This document shows positions 43,209 to 56,001 of a DNA stretch of 64,000 bases, in pieces; the first letter of the stretch is position 1, and every line of letters begins with the position of its first letter. Below the pieces are notes generated by a model. It was given only the letters and a program-made list of their open reading frames with translations. It had not been told where the DNA came from and searched no databases. The translations under genes and the position numbers were made by a program. Origin of the DNA: Aporrectodea caliginosa (lineage: Eukaryota > Annelida > Clitellata > Crassiclitellata > Lumbricidae); the NCBI GenBank assembly GCA_020284085.1, contig JACEVL010000828.1, positions 284,501 to 348,500 on the forward strand, written 5' to 3'.

Positions 43209-43286
43209 TTATGTTTGTTCAGATTTGTGCATGTATATTGTGACATCTGATTTGTTTCTGCCATCGGCCGTAATAAAGTACTGATA
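43209..43286 (+). repeat. Dispersed repeat copy 2 (3'-end-like, with AATAAA)
   Basis: See copy 1 at 262-345; shares TGTTTGTTCAGATTTGTG, TTTGTTTCTGCC and GTAATAAAGTACTGAT. Confidence 0.6.
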
Positions 43287-44469
43287 ACTCGTATTGCCTT
43301 TTTCTGTAGGGTTTTAATCCTAGTAAGTGGGTGTCATAGGTGGAGGTAGATAGTACTTCATTCAGAATTCACTTAAACTATATTCCCGACTATACATAGA
43401 AACTAAACTATCATAGCTTGTAAATTTACATAATAGCTTGTATTTTACAATAATGCATTACAGGTTATATTATAAGTTCAGACACTGAGCGAGCAAAGCA
43501 GAGGCACGTTGAATAGATTCGTTAATCTCAAATAGGCTAATTCTGAATGAAGCACTATCGACCATTATTCACAGTTCAATAAGTCTCTTAACCCTTAACT
43601 TTTCATTGTTCTCAGAAACGACCTTAATTGGTAAGTTGCTATGAGAAAGTTAGCTAACTTAACTTCGAAAATTTCTTTTAAAGGAAACTATTATCGTCAA
43701 ACGTAGAGGTTCAAATATGCTAGCACTAGCAGCCTTGCTTGACGAGGCCGTGGCGAACAATCAGAAAAAGAATTTCACTATCAAATTGGTAATATTGATG
43801 ATTTGTCCTTCAACACTGATGGACAAATATAAGGACCTAATGATAGCTATTTTTAATATCATGACGACCACCCTACAGGTCTACTTGTTTAATTGTTCAA
43901 TTGATAATTTCGTTATATTCATACCCATCTTCAAAAAAGGAGATGCGAGAGACTGCGAGAACTACAGAACTATAGCGCTGATATCACATACAAGCAAGAT
44001 ACTCCTCAAGATCATACACAAAAGAATGGAGAGCAGGATAGAGCGAGAACTGCCGAAAACCCAAGCCGGCTTCAGGAAAGAGAGAGGCACAAGAGATCAC
44101 ATTCCAAACCTGAGATGGATAATGGAAAGACAGAGGGAATTTGGACAAGAGGTCCACCTATGTTTTATAGACTACAGCAAGGCATTTGATTGTGTAAACC
44201 ACGATCTCATGTGGAAGACTTTGAGAGAAATGGGAATACCTGTGCACCTGATAACTCTCCTCAGGAACTTATATTCCAACCAGATAGCAGTGGTGTGGAC
44301 GGAACACGGAGAAACAGCAAGTTTCCAAATAAAGAAGGGAGTAAGACAGGGATGTATACTATCACCGTACCTGTTCATTCTATACGCAGAAAGGATCATG
44401 AGAGAGGCAGGATTTGATGATGAGGCGGAAGGAGTGAGGATAGCTGGAAAGGTTGTCAACTACTTAAGG

Positions 44470-45784
44470 CAGTGCTGTCACCCGCGGCCTGCGGGGGCAC
44501 ATGCAGCCCGCAGGCTGATTCTAAGTGGCCCGCCCGAGCTCGCTAAGTATTTTCAATTTCTGTAAAAAATGAAGTAAAAGACAAAGTTACTGGCCAACTG
44601 GTATAGCTATTCGTTCGTAACTTGGCTTATCATTTGACAATGTGAACACAAAATCTAGTTCCTTCGACGCATTAGGCTTGTTTAAATTGTTAAAACGTAG
44701 TCTACGGTGCTCAACGTGAGCGGGAACAACAAAATCAAATACGTTAATATAACGTATAGGTCTATACTATAGCATGTTACATTGTTACAGATATCGTCAT
44801 CTATCGAATAATAGAAGAAATAACCAGTAAATTAGTACATTAATATACCATGTTCAGAAAAAGACGCGAGCCATGAGTAATTAAAGTGAAAGTATTAAAA
44901 TAAACACACCCTGTTGAAATTAATTAAACCGGAAGCGGATGTCTAGGACGCTACCGTGCAAATATTTTGTAATAGTAATGACTAGGCTTAAACAGCGGAT
45001 ATTCATAAAATATAGTTATTTCTAACATTCTAAAAATGACAGTTAAATCGAGCGAAGCGAAATAGCAGAAAGTTACGGTGGAAAACCGTAGATTAATGCC
45101 TCTTGGGAACTGGAAAGGCACAAATATATTATGATTATCCATCGTGCGCCAACCCCGAGATGTCGCCAAAGAATTGATATTAGGGGCCTACAATGCTCGT
45201 CTTAAACACTTTTACCATGCATTCTTCCGACGCCATAAATTCAGAAAATACGTTTAATATCCAGATTTAGTCAAAAGTGACCCGTTCAACCTATCATTAG
45301 AACAGTTGAAATTTGATTTCTCTGTTCATTTAAAAGACATTCGCAATATGACTCCCTGTTGCTCTTAGTTGAAAATCCATTCACATGTGATATTTTAACG
45401 TAGCCACAAATATGCAGTTATTGGGAGAGGAAGGTGCAGTGCAGCTTGAAATAATTTAAATGCAACGTAATATGGCCCTTCATGACAAACACAAGGATAC
45501 GCCGCCAACTGAGTATGGAATTGTTGGAAAAAAAGTATTAACGATGTTTGGAAGCAACTACTACGTCTGTGAAGTTGGATTTTCTGCTAGGATGAACATC
45601 AAGTAAAAAAAACGATATTCTTTGACTGGTGAACATTTAGAAAATCTAACGAGGACAGCAGTTACTGAACACTTAATAATTTTCAATAAATTTTAGTCGT
45701 TACTTTTGAGTTTTACTGGTGCGGCCCTCGGCTTTAAGAAAACTTCTTCTGTGGCCCGCGGTGTCAAAAAGGTTGACAGCACTG
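44470..45784. mobile_element. hAT element inserted at the LINE's YADD box
   Basis: Perfect 8-bp duplication ACTTAAGG at 44462-44469 and 45785-45792. Inverted ends CAGTGCTGTCA on both sides, with GGCCCGCGG words just inside. Removing element plus one duplication joins ...NYLR to YADDTTLLA in frame. It contains a decayed transposase (45260-45670, plus). 1,315 bases. Confidence 0.93.
45260..45670 (+). pseudogene. hAT transposase C-terminal remnant (ZBED5/SCAND3-like)
   Basis: Plus-strand pieces: LVKSDPFNLSLEQLKFDF, then after stops MQRNMALHDKHKD and KKVLTMFGSNYYVCEVGFSA, RMNIK, a stop, KKRYSLTGEHLENLTRTAVT. The 'F.S.Y.CE..FS.MN..KS..R..LT.EHL' string is the hATC block of the group domesticated as ZBED5/SCAND3-like genes in vertebrates. 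Several stops. Confidence 0.75.
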
Positions 45785-46575
45785 ACTTAAGGTATGCGGA
45801 TGACACAACACTGTTGGCGGGGAAAAAGGAAGTACTGAAAAAAACATCAGGAAACTAAGGCTTGAAAGTGAGAAAGCAGGATTGTACTTCAACATAAAAA
45901 AAGACTAAAATTATGACCACAGAGAGCTGGAGAAGCTTCGAAGTAGATGGAGAAGATTGAGGTGGTATCGAGCTTCTGTTTCCTGGGAGCTAAAATAGAT
46001 AGGGAGGGGGGATGCGAGAGAGAGATACGCCGAAGAATTACTCTGGGAAAAGGAGCAATGCAGGGATTGGAAAAGATATGGAAGGATAAAGCGGTCGGAG
46101 TCTGGAAACGAAAACAAGAATTGTTAAAGCAATGATAATACCAGTGGTGCTGTACGGGTGCGAGACTTGGACAAAAACCAAAGCACTAGAGAAGAAAATC
46201 GAAGCATGCGAAATGTGGATTTGGAGGAAAATGCTGAGGGTCCCCTGGACCGAGAAGAAAACAAATGAACATATACTGGAAGAGATAGGACACTTAAGAG
46301 GAGAGATGACATTGAGACAAAGAGCGGCGAGACAAAAAGTGATGTATTTTGGCCATGTGATGCGGGCGGACGGCATGAAAAAAGGAGATGATGCTGGCGT
46401 GTGGGGAGGGAAGACGAGGAAGAGGACGACCAAGAAAGAGATGGATGGAGGAGATACACGAGACGATGATGATGAACATTCCGGAGCTGAGAGAGGCGAC
46501 GAGAGATCGGAACACATGGAGAAGGCTGACTATGACGGTCGCTAGGATTCAGCGAATCGACAGCACAAGGTGACA

Positions 46576-47920
46576 AGGTGAAGTTGACTTATAAATTTAT
46601 TTACTTTCACACATTTGGTCAGCTCGTGTGCTGCTTTTATGATATCGCTGATTGTGTCAGTGGACAAAACCTCGTGTCGTGCTATTCACGTTGCTGTTCA
46701 GACGTATTATGCTCGCTGATAATCATATATATATATATATATGTCCAATAAGATTTGCACTTATTTCTGTTACTGTTGCTGTTTTCTGCTATTGGGACTG
46801 TTTCGCTATCTATGTCTGTTATTTCAGTGTTAAATAGCAAATTAGCCTATAGGCCTAGTCTTCTTCATGAGTAGTTTTGAAACTTCCCCATTTTCTTACA
46901 AAGACCAATAATTCAGTTTGCAGCTGCTCTCTTGTTACACTGTAATTAAAATCTTCTGAGCAACTCACTCAGGTGTTGTAGTCCATTATCGAAATTTCTG
47001 CAAAATTGCTTGGATCCAAACAAGACAAATCAGCATAAAGACTGCCATGCTCATTGAATCACGGTTTCATACTACTAATAACTTGATCCATTACCATAAT
47101 ATTTTATTGTGAACATTTACTCGAAATTTTCTTTCGTATTTTCAATTGGCTGGTCTTAAGCAGTTTCTCCTGGCAATTTCTTTCTTGATCCAATTCTTTT
47201 CTGTTTGAAAGCAGTCTCAACATTAATGTCGATACTTCCTTTATCTATAGTTCCCTGCTAGCAAGTTCTGAAAAATGTGTAGCTGCTTCAAAAATGAGAC
47301 CAAAATTTCGATGTATTTGGCATAATTCATTTATAGTATCTTGAACCATCTTATAGGCTCGTAGGATGTCCAACTTTGTCCTTGCCGTTTGTTTGGATAT
47401 AGGCCTATATTGAGAAAATGGAGTTGTGTTTTCAAAGTTTTTCAAACACTTTCTAAAACCAATGCGCTGTCAAAATAAATTCAAACTTGTCCATGCTTCC
47501 AGAAGACTTTACGCTCTGTAGGCCTACCGAACATCATTAACAACAATCTGCTAATATTTCACAAGTAAATAAATTATACCATTAGAAATAAGATGCATAA
47601 CCAAAATATCATGATTGTTTGGATATTTTTTTCTTTTCTGGGCGGCCGGCCCACCGGGAATCTCCCGGTGTCCCGGCGGTCCAGTCCAAGCCTGGATCCG
47701 GAGTCCAGTTCACATTCGATAGGATATTTTTTAAATTTAGAGAGGCTTCATCAGTTATAGTCCTTTTCATTTCAATAGTCCCAACATTGTGCAGTAAATA
47801 AGGCTCAGTTATAGGCATGTCAATATAGGCAGATGATCATAAATATAAGATATTACTATGGCAGAGTCAATAACTGAGTCAGTGGAGTTTGTGAAGGTAT
47901 ATTGTCAACAGTGTGATTCT
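46576..47920. other. No confident gene
   Basis: Contains (AT)n at 46727-46742 and a GC-rich hairpin-like island CCCACCGGGAATCTCCCGGT at 47649-47668, probably a transposon end. The minus-strand frames at 47245-47445 and 47609-47818 show no family motif. Confidence 0.4.
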
Positions 47921-48345
47921 CGTTAACGATAACGATAACGAAAATATTCGTTAACGAAAATAAAATGATTTCGTTAGAATAATCATTAACTATAACTATA
48001 ACTATAACGAAAATAATAATAACGAAAATTCATCTTTATTTTCGTTAATACATAAAATAAAAATAGGAAGTGCAATATGGACGATTCTACTTAAATGAGA
48101 ACGAAAAAATGCGATATTTTTATTATGCAATTTGTCAGTTACTTTGGAAACTTGTTTATTCATGAAGCTGAATGCACCCATGCTTTCAAAGCTCTGAGCA
48201 AATTGTGAAACAGCGTGTCAATAGGGGCCTACGCACAATGCAATTTTTTTATAGCCTTAATTATTGTAACTAAGTAGTAACTAAAATTAACTAAAAATTA
48301 AAATCCATTAACTATAACTATAACTATAACAAAGAAATAATACTC
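47914..48345. mobile_element. Candidate hAT-like MITE with AACGATAACG repeats
   Basis: The left edge CAGTGTGATTCTCGTTAACG is followed by (ATAACG)n and TTAACTATAACTATAAC words. The right side (48300-48345) repeats ATTAACTATAACTATAAC. hAT-like left terminus; the right terminus and target duplication are not resolved. Confidence 0.5.
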
Positions 48346-48369
48346 CTGCAAGCCTCGGATCGAACAGAT

Positions 48370-48592
48370 TACAGGTGCGCTGGCTTCCCTGCACTGCACT
48401 GGCTCCCTGCGCCAGCTGCGGCCTTTCCGAGCAAGAAATAACTTTGGAGACAATGGGCTGCTGGACCTATGGACCTATTGTTCGAGAAGCCAAATGTTAG
48501 AATACAGTCTGGTTAGCCTCAGGATCGTAAATCGCTGGCTTCCCTGCGCTGCACTGGCTTCCTGCGCCAGCTCCGGCCTTTCACATACTACT
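48370..48592 (+). repeat. ~55-bp duplicated GC-rich phrase
   Basis: GCTGGCTTCCCTGC(A/G)CTGCAC TGGCT.CCTGCGCCAGCT .CGGCCTTTC occurs at about 48370 and 48533. Confidence 0.7.
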
Positions 48593-49129
48593 TAGTTAGC
48601 TTTAATTATTTTGTTAAATGAAACATAAAATAATAATAAAAAAATAAAATCAGTTAAATCAATAAAATGTCGTTAACATTTGTTTAAGGAAGATCTGAAA
48701 GTTGAGTTATAGAAATAACTTACATGTATAATGTCTCGATTATTATTATGTTCCCTTTATGGGAACACTCATTTTCTTTATTGTGTGCATATTTTTATAA
48801 ATGAATATCATAATGCATATACATTATACATGCACTTAGCAGTAAACTGCTTTAAGTAGGTCAACTGTTTTAGTGAACAAGTGGAGTAGGCAACTGTCAA
48901 GACTGTTGCCACATCTTACAAAAGGTGATTAATCATTTTAGTAAGTATGATCGCTGTTGCCATGCATGCCCGATACGCGCCCAGAACATCTATGTAATAA
49001 ATGGCATAGTAAACATTCACTCAACACTCAAGTGGCTATGCAATCAGGACGCTTTCTTATGGCTGTGTGCTTGAGCTATAAGTTATCTCTGAGTAGAGCA
49101 AAATATAAGTCTGCTTGTTGAACTGGTAA

Positions 49130-49330
49130 CACTGCTGTGCAAGGTGGCTGTAGCCTTTCACGTCTACGACTCGTATTCAAACCCAGGGTTCTTCATTTTA
49201 AATTAATATGGATCGCATTGGCAGACTGAGCGCAATAGTAGGCCGTTATCTTCTGTGCGAATGTCTCCTTATATTTTCATGTTTTGCTAACTGATGTAAT
49301 AATTATATTCGTCACTTGATCATATAGATT
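49130..49330 (+). repeat. SINE-like repeat
   Basis: A B-box-like GTATTCAAACCC at 49187 and 'TGTTTTGCTAACTGATGTAA' at about 49280, shared in form with the repeat at 13310-13562. Confidence 0.4.
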
Positions 49331-49688
49331 CATGTTCGACTTATTAGAGGTATATCTATGGCTGCTGGAGGGCCTCACATTGTGCCATACTCTACACATA
49401 TTCACTTTGACTCTTTCACTGTCAGTAATTAGGCTATGCATGCTTTCAGTGCACTCTTTGTGCTTAATAAGTATAGTGAGTTCTTGCTAAGCTTACGTGC
49501 ATAACAAATTTTTTGACCTGTCTATAAATGATACATGACATTGTGTACATAGCGAACAAGATCACATTTGTGAGATTTTAACAGATGTTTTAGTATAATA
49601 TATTAGTTAGAAGCGACATTAAAATTCTAAGCAGTGTATAGTTGCATTTTTAGAGTCAAGTACTATATTCGCTGAAGCTGAAATCGCA

Positions 49689-49761
49689 ATGGCCGATCTC
49701 AACTGGACGACAGCTATCAACATGCTTATCGTCATTCTTGTAAACATGTGGGCTCATGTTG
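49689..49761 (+). CDS. Ig-superfamily gene, exon 1 (signal peptide)
   Basis: ATG at 49689 gives MADLNWTTAINMLIVILVNM WAHV, a short polar start followed by a hydrophobic core, i.e. a secretory signal peptide. The exon ends in phase 1 before GT at 49762-49763 (G|GTTAGA). The split codon completed by the exon at 59537 gives Ala, leading into SGLLIVKPQD, exactly the layout of receptor genes in which a signal-peptide exon is followed by phase-1 Ig exons. Distance (9.8 kb) and a moderate donor leave room for doubt. The intron holds a 7.5-kb nested transposon block. Confidence 0.6.
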
Positions 49762-51626
49762 GTTAGATATTTTGCTTGAATCAAACATTTTACACTTATT
49801 AGTCATGAGTATATCCAGCCACAGATTAACGTTCATTTAATGGATAATAATAGATTGAGATGAATGCCTAGTAGCAACATTTTTAGAATCTAAATACAAT
49901 TTCAGTTTTTAACTAGTTATAATGACAAATACACAGTGCAGCTTAACGCCGAGAGATCATAAACAACTGCAATAGTAAACTCCATTCTAAAGCGCTACTG
50001 TAGCGAAATTGACGCCATCATGATGGTCGCTAACTTGGTTATATCCCTCTCTTTCCCGCCTCGGCTGCCTGCTAGCCGTGTCCCGGGGACTTGGCCTATG
50101 TCCTTTCTTCCCCCAGTTCCTCTTCGGATACTATATATATTATGTTGCCTGATTTTCTGAGTTATCCTGTTACGTGAAACAATAGGAATTGATGCTTTGC
50201 TTCACGGCTGTTCAAGCTGCGATGCAACTGTTTCATCTATTTCGGATATCGATGGCTGAATGGTTCCATCTCCGGAATGAATGAATGAACGAACGAATGA
50301 ATGAATGAATGCACGTTCTTGCACGTTCTTGCTTAATATTGTTTTGAACAAGAAGATAACTCTTCAGTACATCCTCATGTGTGTAGTCTTCCGTAGTTCC
50401 TGTCCGTATCCGAACAATGAAGAGTATGTTTTAGAACGAGCAGGCGTTGTATTTTTATGCTTCGAGATTTCACAATTATTCATAATAATAATAAATAATT
50501 ATCAAAATGGAATGTTCTACATTGTTCAAAGCGCTCAGTTCATCGGAAAAAATGCGCATTCAGCTGAAATGGAAACAGAATCAATGAAAGATTGGAAAAA
50601 ATTATACTAAACTGTAAAAAATGTAAAACAAATGCGTACTGTTGAAAAGTGCATATTTTAACGGATTTGGACTACTGGGACAGTCTGCCACGACTATGGG
50701 GTCTCGGCAGCGTCGTAAGCTCCTCAGCGGGGTCTGTACTGCTGCAGCCGATACCGCATTGGCTTCCAATTGGAGCCCATATTTTATTTTATTTTTTATA
50801 TTTTATTTTATACTTTATTTTACCAAAATTGCTTTGTATTATTATACATATCCCTATTTAAGCCATTCAAAGAAGTTTGAAAATATGGCATAATTATTTC
50901 AACCATTCCACCAAAATAATTTATATAAATGAGTAAGTGACAGGCTGAGTGACTGTGATACAGTGGCGAAGCTGCAACCACAACAAACAATGCTAGCTTT
51001 AACTTCAGCAAACATGACCAACTTCATTCTTCAATGTAGTTAGGCAAATGAACCAAAACCAATAACACACGTCACAATGTCATAACTAGGCCTACTCTGA
51101 TCACAGTACAATCACTTCCACGGTGTATCCTGTAGTCAGCCAATGGGAATTATTAAGAGAATAAATTTGACCAGCTATTCTATAGTTACGGTCTATAAGC
51201 TTATCATGAAATGCAAATGCATGCAATAAAAATACACTAAGTTACAATGGCGTATAAAATGGTAAAACAGGAACTGAAAAGGCAGCGGTTCTTCATAGTC
51301 TGTTACACTGCCCTATACGCTCCGTTATATATGATCCTTCATCCGCTAGCCTATAAAATAAAATCAAGAGTGTGCACCTGTCCCAGTGATATTGGCAACA
51401 CGTTGTGTATAACGTGTTAACTATATCTTTGTATTGCATCGATTCGATTTTCAGATAATGTTTCATTCGTTCAATATTTCGAATTACAAGGTTAATAATT
51501 TAATATTGCAAAATAGCATTAAACGTAGAGTGTTACCTGGAACAGAATCATCAAAAATACTGGGACAAATTCTTAAACTGCTGGGACAAAATGTCCCAGT
51601 AGTTATAGCCTACTGTTCAGGGCCGG

Positions 51627-53696
51627 TGTCACGATATAAAGTCTCTCCCCGAAACAGAGTCTCCCTCTGGCTGAAACAGAGTCTCCCCCGGAGACTCTGT
51701 ATCGGAACAAAGTCTCCCCCGTTGAAATAGAATCTCCCCTATCTACGATACAAAGTCTCCCCTTACTAAAATCGCCCCCTCTATTTCGGTGGCTTTTCTA
51801 TATAATTTTGAAGAGGATTTAATACGTATATTTTCTTAAGTAAATGACTTTCAAGTTTATTAGTTGATTTGGAAATCAAATAAATACGAAATGAAACAAT
51901 AAAATTATGAAATAAATGTTTTATAGTAGCAAATGCGGCATGTAAAATCACCACTAGGATGTCGGGCGCGTTTATAAGTCATTAAAACGCAGTGGAGAGA
52001 TGGCACACATTTATATAATTAAGAAAATGGCTCTCACTACAAGTAGACTTTTACGGGTCCTAGTTATCACTGACTTCTGAAGATTCTGTGATCAGTCATT
52101 CTTATTCATTCACTAATTAATGCTGTATTCTTCATGCCAACTAACGCTAATTAGCTTCACGCTGATTCTTCTATGGTTAGACCTACCATTGATATTTTGT
52201 TGGATATTGGTCGTTCAATATTATTAGCGTCAGATTATCAGGCCATTATTATTAGCTATACAACTCTACTGGCTTCCTGATACGAGCTATAGCATTGGCT
52301 TATATACGATTCTTTATGCGGATTAGGCCTACCCTTCAACTGGTAGGCCTATCAATCAACTGATATGACCTTGCGCTTGATTTTCTGTGATTCTTTTGAT
52401 GCGTATAATGCCTACCATTCATTCATTAATCTGGTTAGCCTATTAGTTATTTATTGTTGTTAGCTGGTGTCAGGTAGGCTAATTACCTAGAACAGGAAAG
52501 TCCTGACCAGTGATTGTAAGTGAAGTAGGCCTACTGGCTTCCTGATATGCTTGCCCTTGCTTTTCTGGCATTCAATGATGAAGATTAGGCATTCACAGAA
52601 TTATAGGCAGTACCCACTAAATAATTATCGCAGTTAAACCAAACCTATTTAATATTGATAGGCCACTGTCAATTAAAAAGCATTGTTGTCCATGAAGCCA
52701 GCAGAGGCTTTAGATAAAGACTGCTGAGCATTTGTTGAACCATGGAATTATTCGATTTAGAATGGAATTTGCTCACGCAGGTGACAAAAACTGAACAAAT
52801 TGATTGGTCGACTCTAAGGTGCAGACCACCATAAATTATTCGTAGCACAAGATTATTTCTGCATAGTCTTAGATGATCTCAACGGATTCAGTATTAGGCT
52901 AGTTAGTATACATTTTGCTGTAAGTTGCATTAATAAGTATTACCGGTACTTTGTGAAACATTTCAAAATTGTTTTCATGGATAAGGCTGATCTGAAGCTT
53001 TGCTTAATTACATTACGAAAAAAGAATATCCAGCAGAATATTCGAAAGGTGAGAAACGTCATCTACTTACACTGTTTAGTTTTTAATTGTGTTAGTTTAT
53101 GTCAGTATGGGCTTATGTGGACTTATGTTTATAATTTAAATTTGAAAAGAGTTCAATATTGTAATTTCTCAATTTCTTATTAAACCAAACTAATAAAAAT
53201 AAAATAATTTTTATAGATTAATGTTACTTAGTGTTTACTAATAAAGTTGTGCTATTTGCCGATTAAAATTAATTTGTGTACACAAGGTTATTAATTTTAA
53301 AATGCAGTAGGGGCCTACGAGATGTAAGAAAGTCAAATTATTTTATTTTTCGCTTTTCGTTTTTTTTCTGGTTTTTATTTCTTAGAAAAAAAGAAGTTTT
53401 CTCTGTTTTTATTCAGTTTTCAGCGTTTTTTACTCAGATTTAATCGTTTTAACAACTACAGTGTATCCTATCTTGCGTTGAAATAAAGTCTCCCCGGGGG
53501 AGACTTTGTTTCAACGGGGGGATGAAATATTCTCTCCCCGGAGACTTTGTTTCAGAATACAGTCTCCGGGGAGAATCTGTTTCGAAATAGAGTCTCCGGG
53601 GGAGAATCTGTTTCGAAATAGAGTCTCCGGGGAGAATCTGTTTCGAAATAGAGTCTCCGGGAGAGACATTTAGGGGGGAGACTCTGTCACGCGACA
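51627..53696. mobile_element. Element with TGTC.CG ends and GAGTCTCC arrays, inserted in the hAT terminus
   Basis: The ends TGTCACG and CGCGACA are flanked by CCGG at 51623-51626 and 53697-53700, consistent with a 4-bp CCGG duplication of GGCCGGCC in the outer element's end. Subterminal regions hold tandem (A)GTCTCCCC and GAAACAGA/GTTTCGAAATA words in inverted orientation (51640-51775 and 53480-53690). The centre is AT-rich, with no coding motif recognised. Superfamily unknown. Confidence 0.75.
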
Positions 53697-54336
53697 CCGG
53701 CCTTAGCCCAAATGACGCCCCAGGCAAAGCATACATTTGGCGCCCTCTGACCCCCTCCACGGTCCACCCATCGTCACAACCCAATGCTGAATTAACCAGA
53801 GCAATACGCTCCAACTGAATTATTTATTATTATTATTTTATATTTGTTATTAGCACACTCAACCCTGGATAATTAAAATTTTTGAGGAATTGTGAAAGGC
53901 TAAACCACTTCGAATTACCAAAATATTCAAATTACCGAATAAACAAAAATATATTTATTAAAAAAATATTTGTTGAAGTAATCAGAAATCTTTTTCTGCT
54001 TGTCGTTTTTCTCTATCAGGTTTCAGTTATCAAAACACAATAAAGCTTAAAGTAATATAAGCAAATTCTTGCAATGTTAATATACTAGATGTTTGCCCGT
54101 CCTAAGACGTTAAAGTTTAGCAAGCTCGGGCGGGCCACTTCAAATGAGCCAGCGGACCGCATAATGGACAGAACGGTAGGCCTAATAGACTGCAGCGGAC
54201 CCCAACTTTCAAATTTGAGTGTACGCAACGGTTTTAACCCTTTAACCGCCGCAAACCAAGAAATCCAGGCGCCGCACCATATTAGTAAAAATAGTGAAAG
54301 TTTGTTGGCTTATTAATTGTTAGTTACGTAATTAAT

Positions 54337-54475
<139 letters not shown>

Positions 54476-54715
54476 CTTTTATGTTGCGCTGAGAAATTTC
54501 GAAGATTTACATTTACATTACATGCATGTAGGCCTATCTGGTTTCTCTGCTCTGTGTATTTCTATGGTTTATAAACAAATGTGTGTTTTGTCACGTATGC
54601 ATTTTTGTATGATCAATGTATACATTGATAGTATACATTTTTGTATGACGCATATATACATATGGTTTATCTACATAGATTGATAGACGATATACCTACA
54701 CTAATATACGATATA

Positions 54716-55298
54716 CACGGTGAACGGGAAAAAACCGAACCTCTCCTATTGCTGCAATAATTTATGTAATAATTTGTACATTTTAATGAAACATGGAGAA
54801 ACTTCAGTTTATAGCACATGAATCAGATAACTATCATTTGTTAGTTATAATGTGTGTTCAAAATTCCCTCCTTTGGCTTCCACACACGCACAAAGACGAG
54901 CTCGCCACTGACTAATTGCTGAATCGATTACAGCTTGATCAAATTCGTCCCATGCCTGTATTATGCGCTGACGCAGTTCTCCGACATCGCGAACCTTTGT
55001 CTTGTAAACCTTTTCTTGCATCACAGACCAGATTTTATAGTCCACCGGATTAAGGTCTGGGCTGTTTGGAGGCCAAAGTGGCGCAAATATTGTATTACTA
55101 TTCTGTCCTCTTCACTGAACGCCATTTTGTAACGGATTCTTATTACAAATGACGTCACGGTGACGTCAGTTTTTAACTGGTATAGCGCATAATTATAAAA
55201 TATAGTGAAGTCTATAATTGTTGGGAATAAAATAGTTTACATTTTTGGTGTTAATTTCTCTTTTTTTGTAGAGGTTCGGGTTTTTTCCGTTCACCGTG
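54716..55298. mobile_element. mariner-type element, internally deleted
   Basis: TA at 54714-54715 and 55299-55300 flank ~28-bp inverted ends: CACGGTGAACGG(G)AAAAAAC CGAACCTCT. It contains the C-terminal part of the transposase on the minus strand (54845-55107). 583 bases. Confidence 0.92.
54845..55107 (-). pseudogene. mariner transposase C-terminus
   Basis: The minus strand reads FAPLWPPNSPDLNPVDYKIW then SVMQEKVYKTKVRDVGELRQ, ending WRARLCACVEAKGGNFEHTL and a stop. PDLNPVDY carries the third catalytic Asp of the DDD-type mariner triad, and the RL..C....G..FEH ending is canonical. The first two catalytic regions are deleted. The remaining frame is intact. Confidence 0.9.
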
Positions 55299-55334
55299 TA
55301 CATATATAGATGTTCACTGATTTTATGGCATATA

Positions 55335-55690
55335 TATGTTACAGGCAATGTGTAAAATCAGGGATTTTGTAAAATGCCTGAAATTTTTAGGCAATTTGTA
55401 AAATCCCCAATTCACTCGGGCACTTTACAAAATCCCTGAAAAACCAGGGATTTTGTAAATTCCCTGAAATCTGATGATGAAAATTTGACAGATTGCCTGA
55501 AAGTGACGAAAATTCTCGAAGTTTTACAAAATACCTGAAAAAACCAGGGATTTTGTAAAATCCCTTAAATCTGATGATTACAGGCAATGTGTAAAATCAG
55601 GGAATTTGTAAAATCCCCAATTCACTCGGGCACTTTATAAAATCCCGGGATATAAAAAAACCAGGGATTTTGTAAAATCCATTGAATCAA
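55335..55690. repeat. Repeats of CAGGGATTTTGTAAAATCCC
   Basis: At least five copies of a near-palindromic CAGGGATTTTGTAAAAT(CCCTG) word, and two copies of TTACAGGCAATGTGTAAAAT (about 55340 and 55577). A decayed MITE cluster. Confidence 0.7.
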
Positions 55691-56001
55691 ATCATGTCCG
55701 CCTTTGGCGGCGTGTCCGACATGTCCGTATACACACATACAAGTACATAAGCTGATATATTGCGACATGCATCATACATATAGGCTATACATACATTGAT
55801 GTATGCTATTATACATTATAGCCGGGGTAAAAAAAATGTCCGCCCAAATATAGCCTATGACATCCTCTGCTAATATAATATGCGCCATACTGCATGAAAT
55901 ACGCCACGCCAGCACTATGCCTGAGTCATTACGTTTATTCCGGCGCTAAGGCGTGAGGATTTTCAGCTGGCCGCCGGATATATCCGGCATGTGGCGGTTA
56001 A

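Larger units (their letters stand above)
43917..46575 (+). mobile_element. RTE-like LINE ORF2, 5'-truncated, split by a hAT element
   Basis: Starts FIPIFKKGDARDCENYRTIA, then QAGFRKERGTRDHI, CFIDYSKAFDCVNHDLMWKT and KKGVRQGCILSPYLFILYAE to VVNYLR at 44469. A 1.3-kb hAT element intervenes, then the frame resumes YADDTTLLAGKKEVL at 45793. Downstream, in several frames: VSSFCFLGAKIDREGG, YGCETWTKTKALEKKIEACE, MWIWRKMLRVPWTEKKTNEH, YFGHVMRADG and GRRGRGRPRKRWMEEI. These are the standard blocks of this LINE group. Stops and frameshifts in the 3' half show decay in addition to the insertion. Confidence 0.88.

Noticed and set aside
47245..47445. 66-residue minus-strand frame as a receptor C-terminus
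   Set aside because: No family signature, no splice context and an AT-rich background; likely chance.
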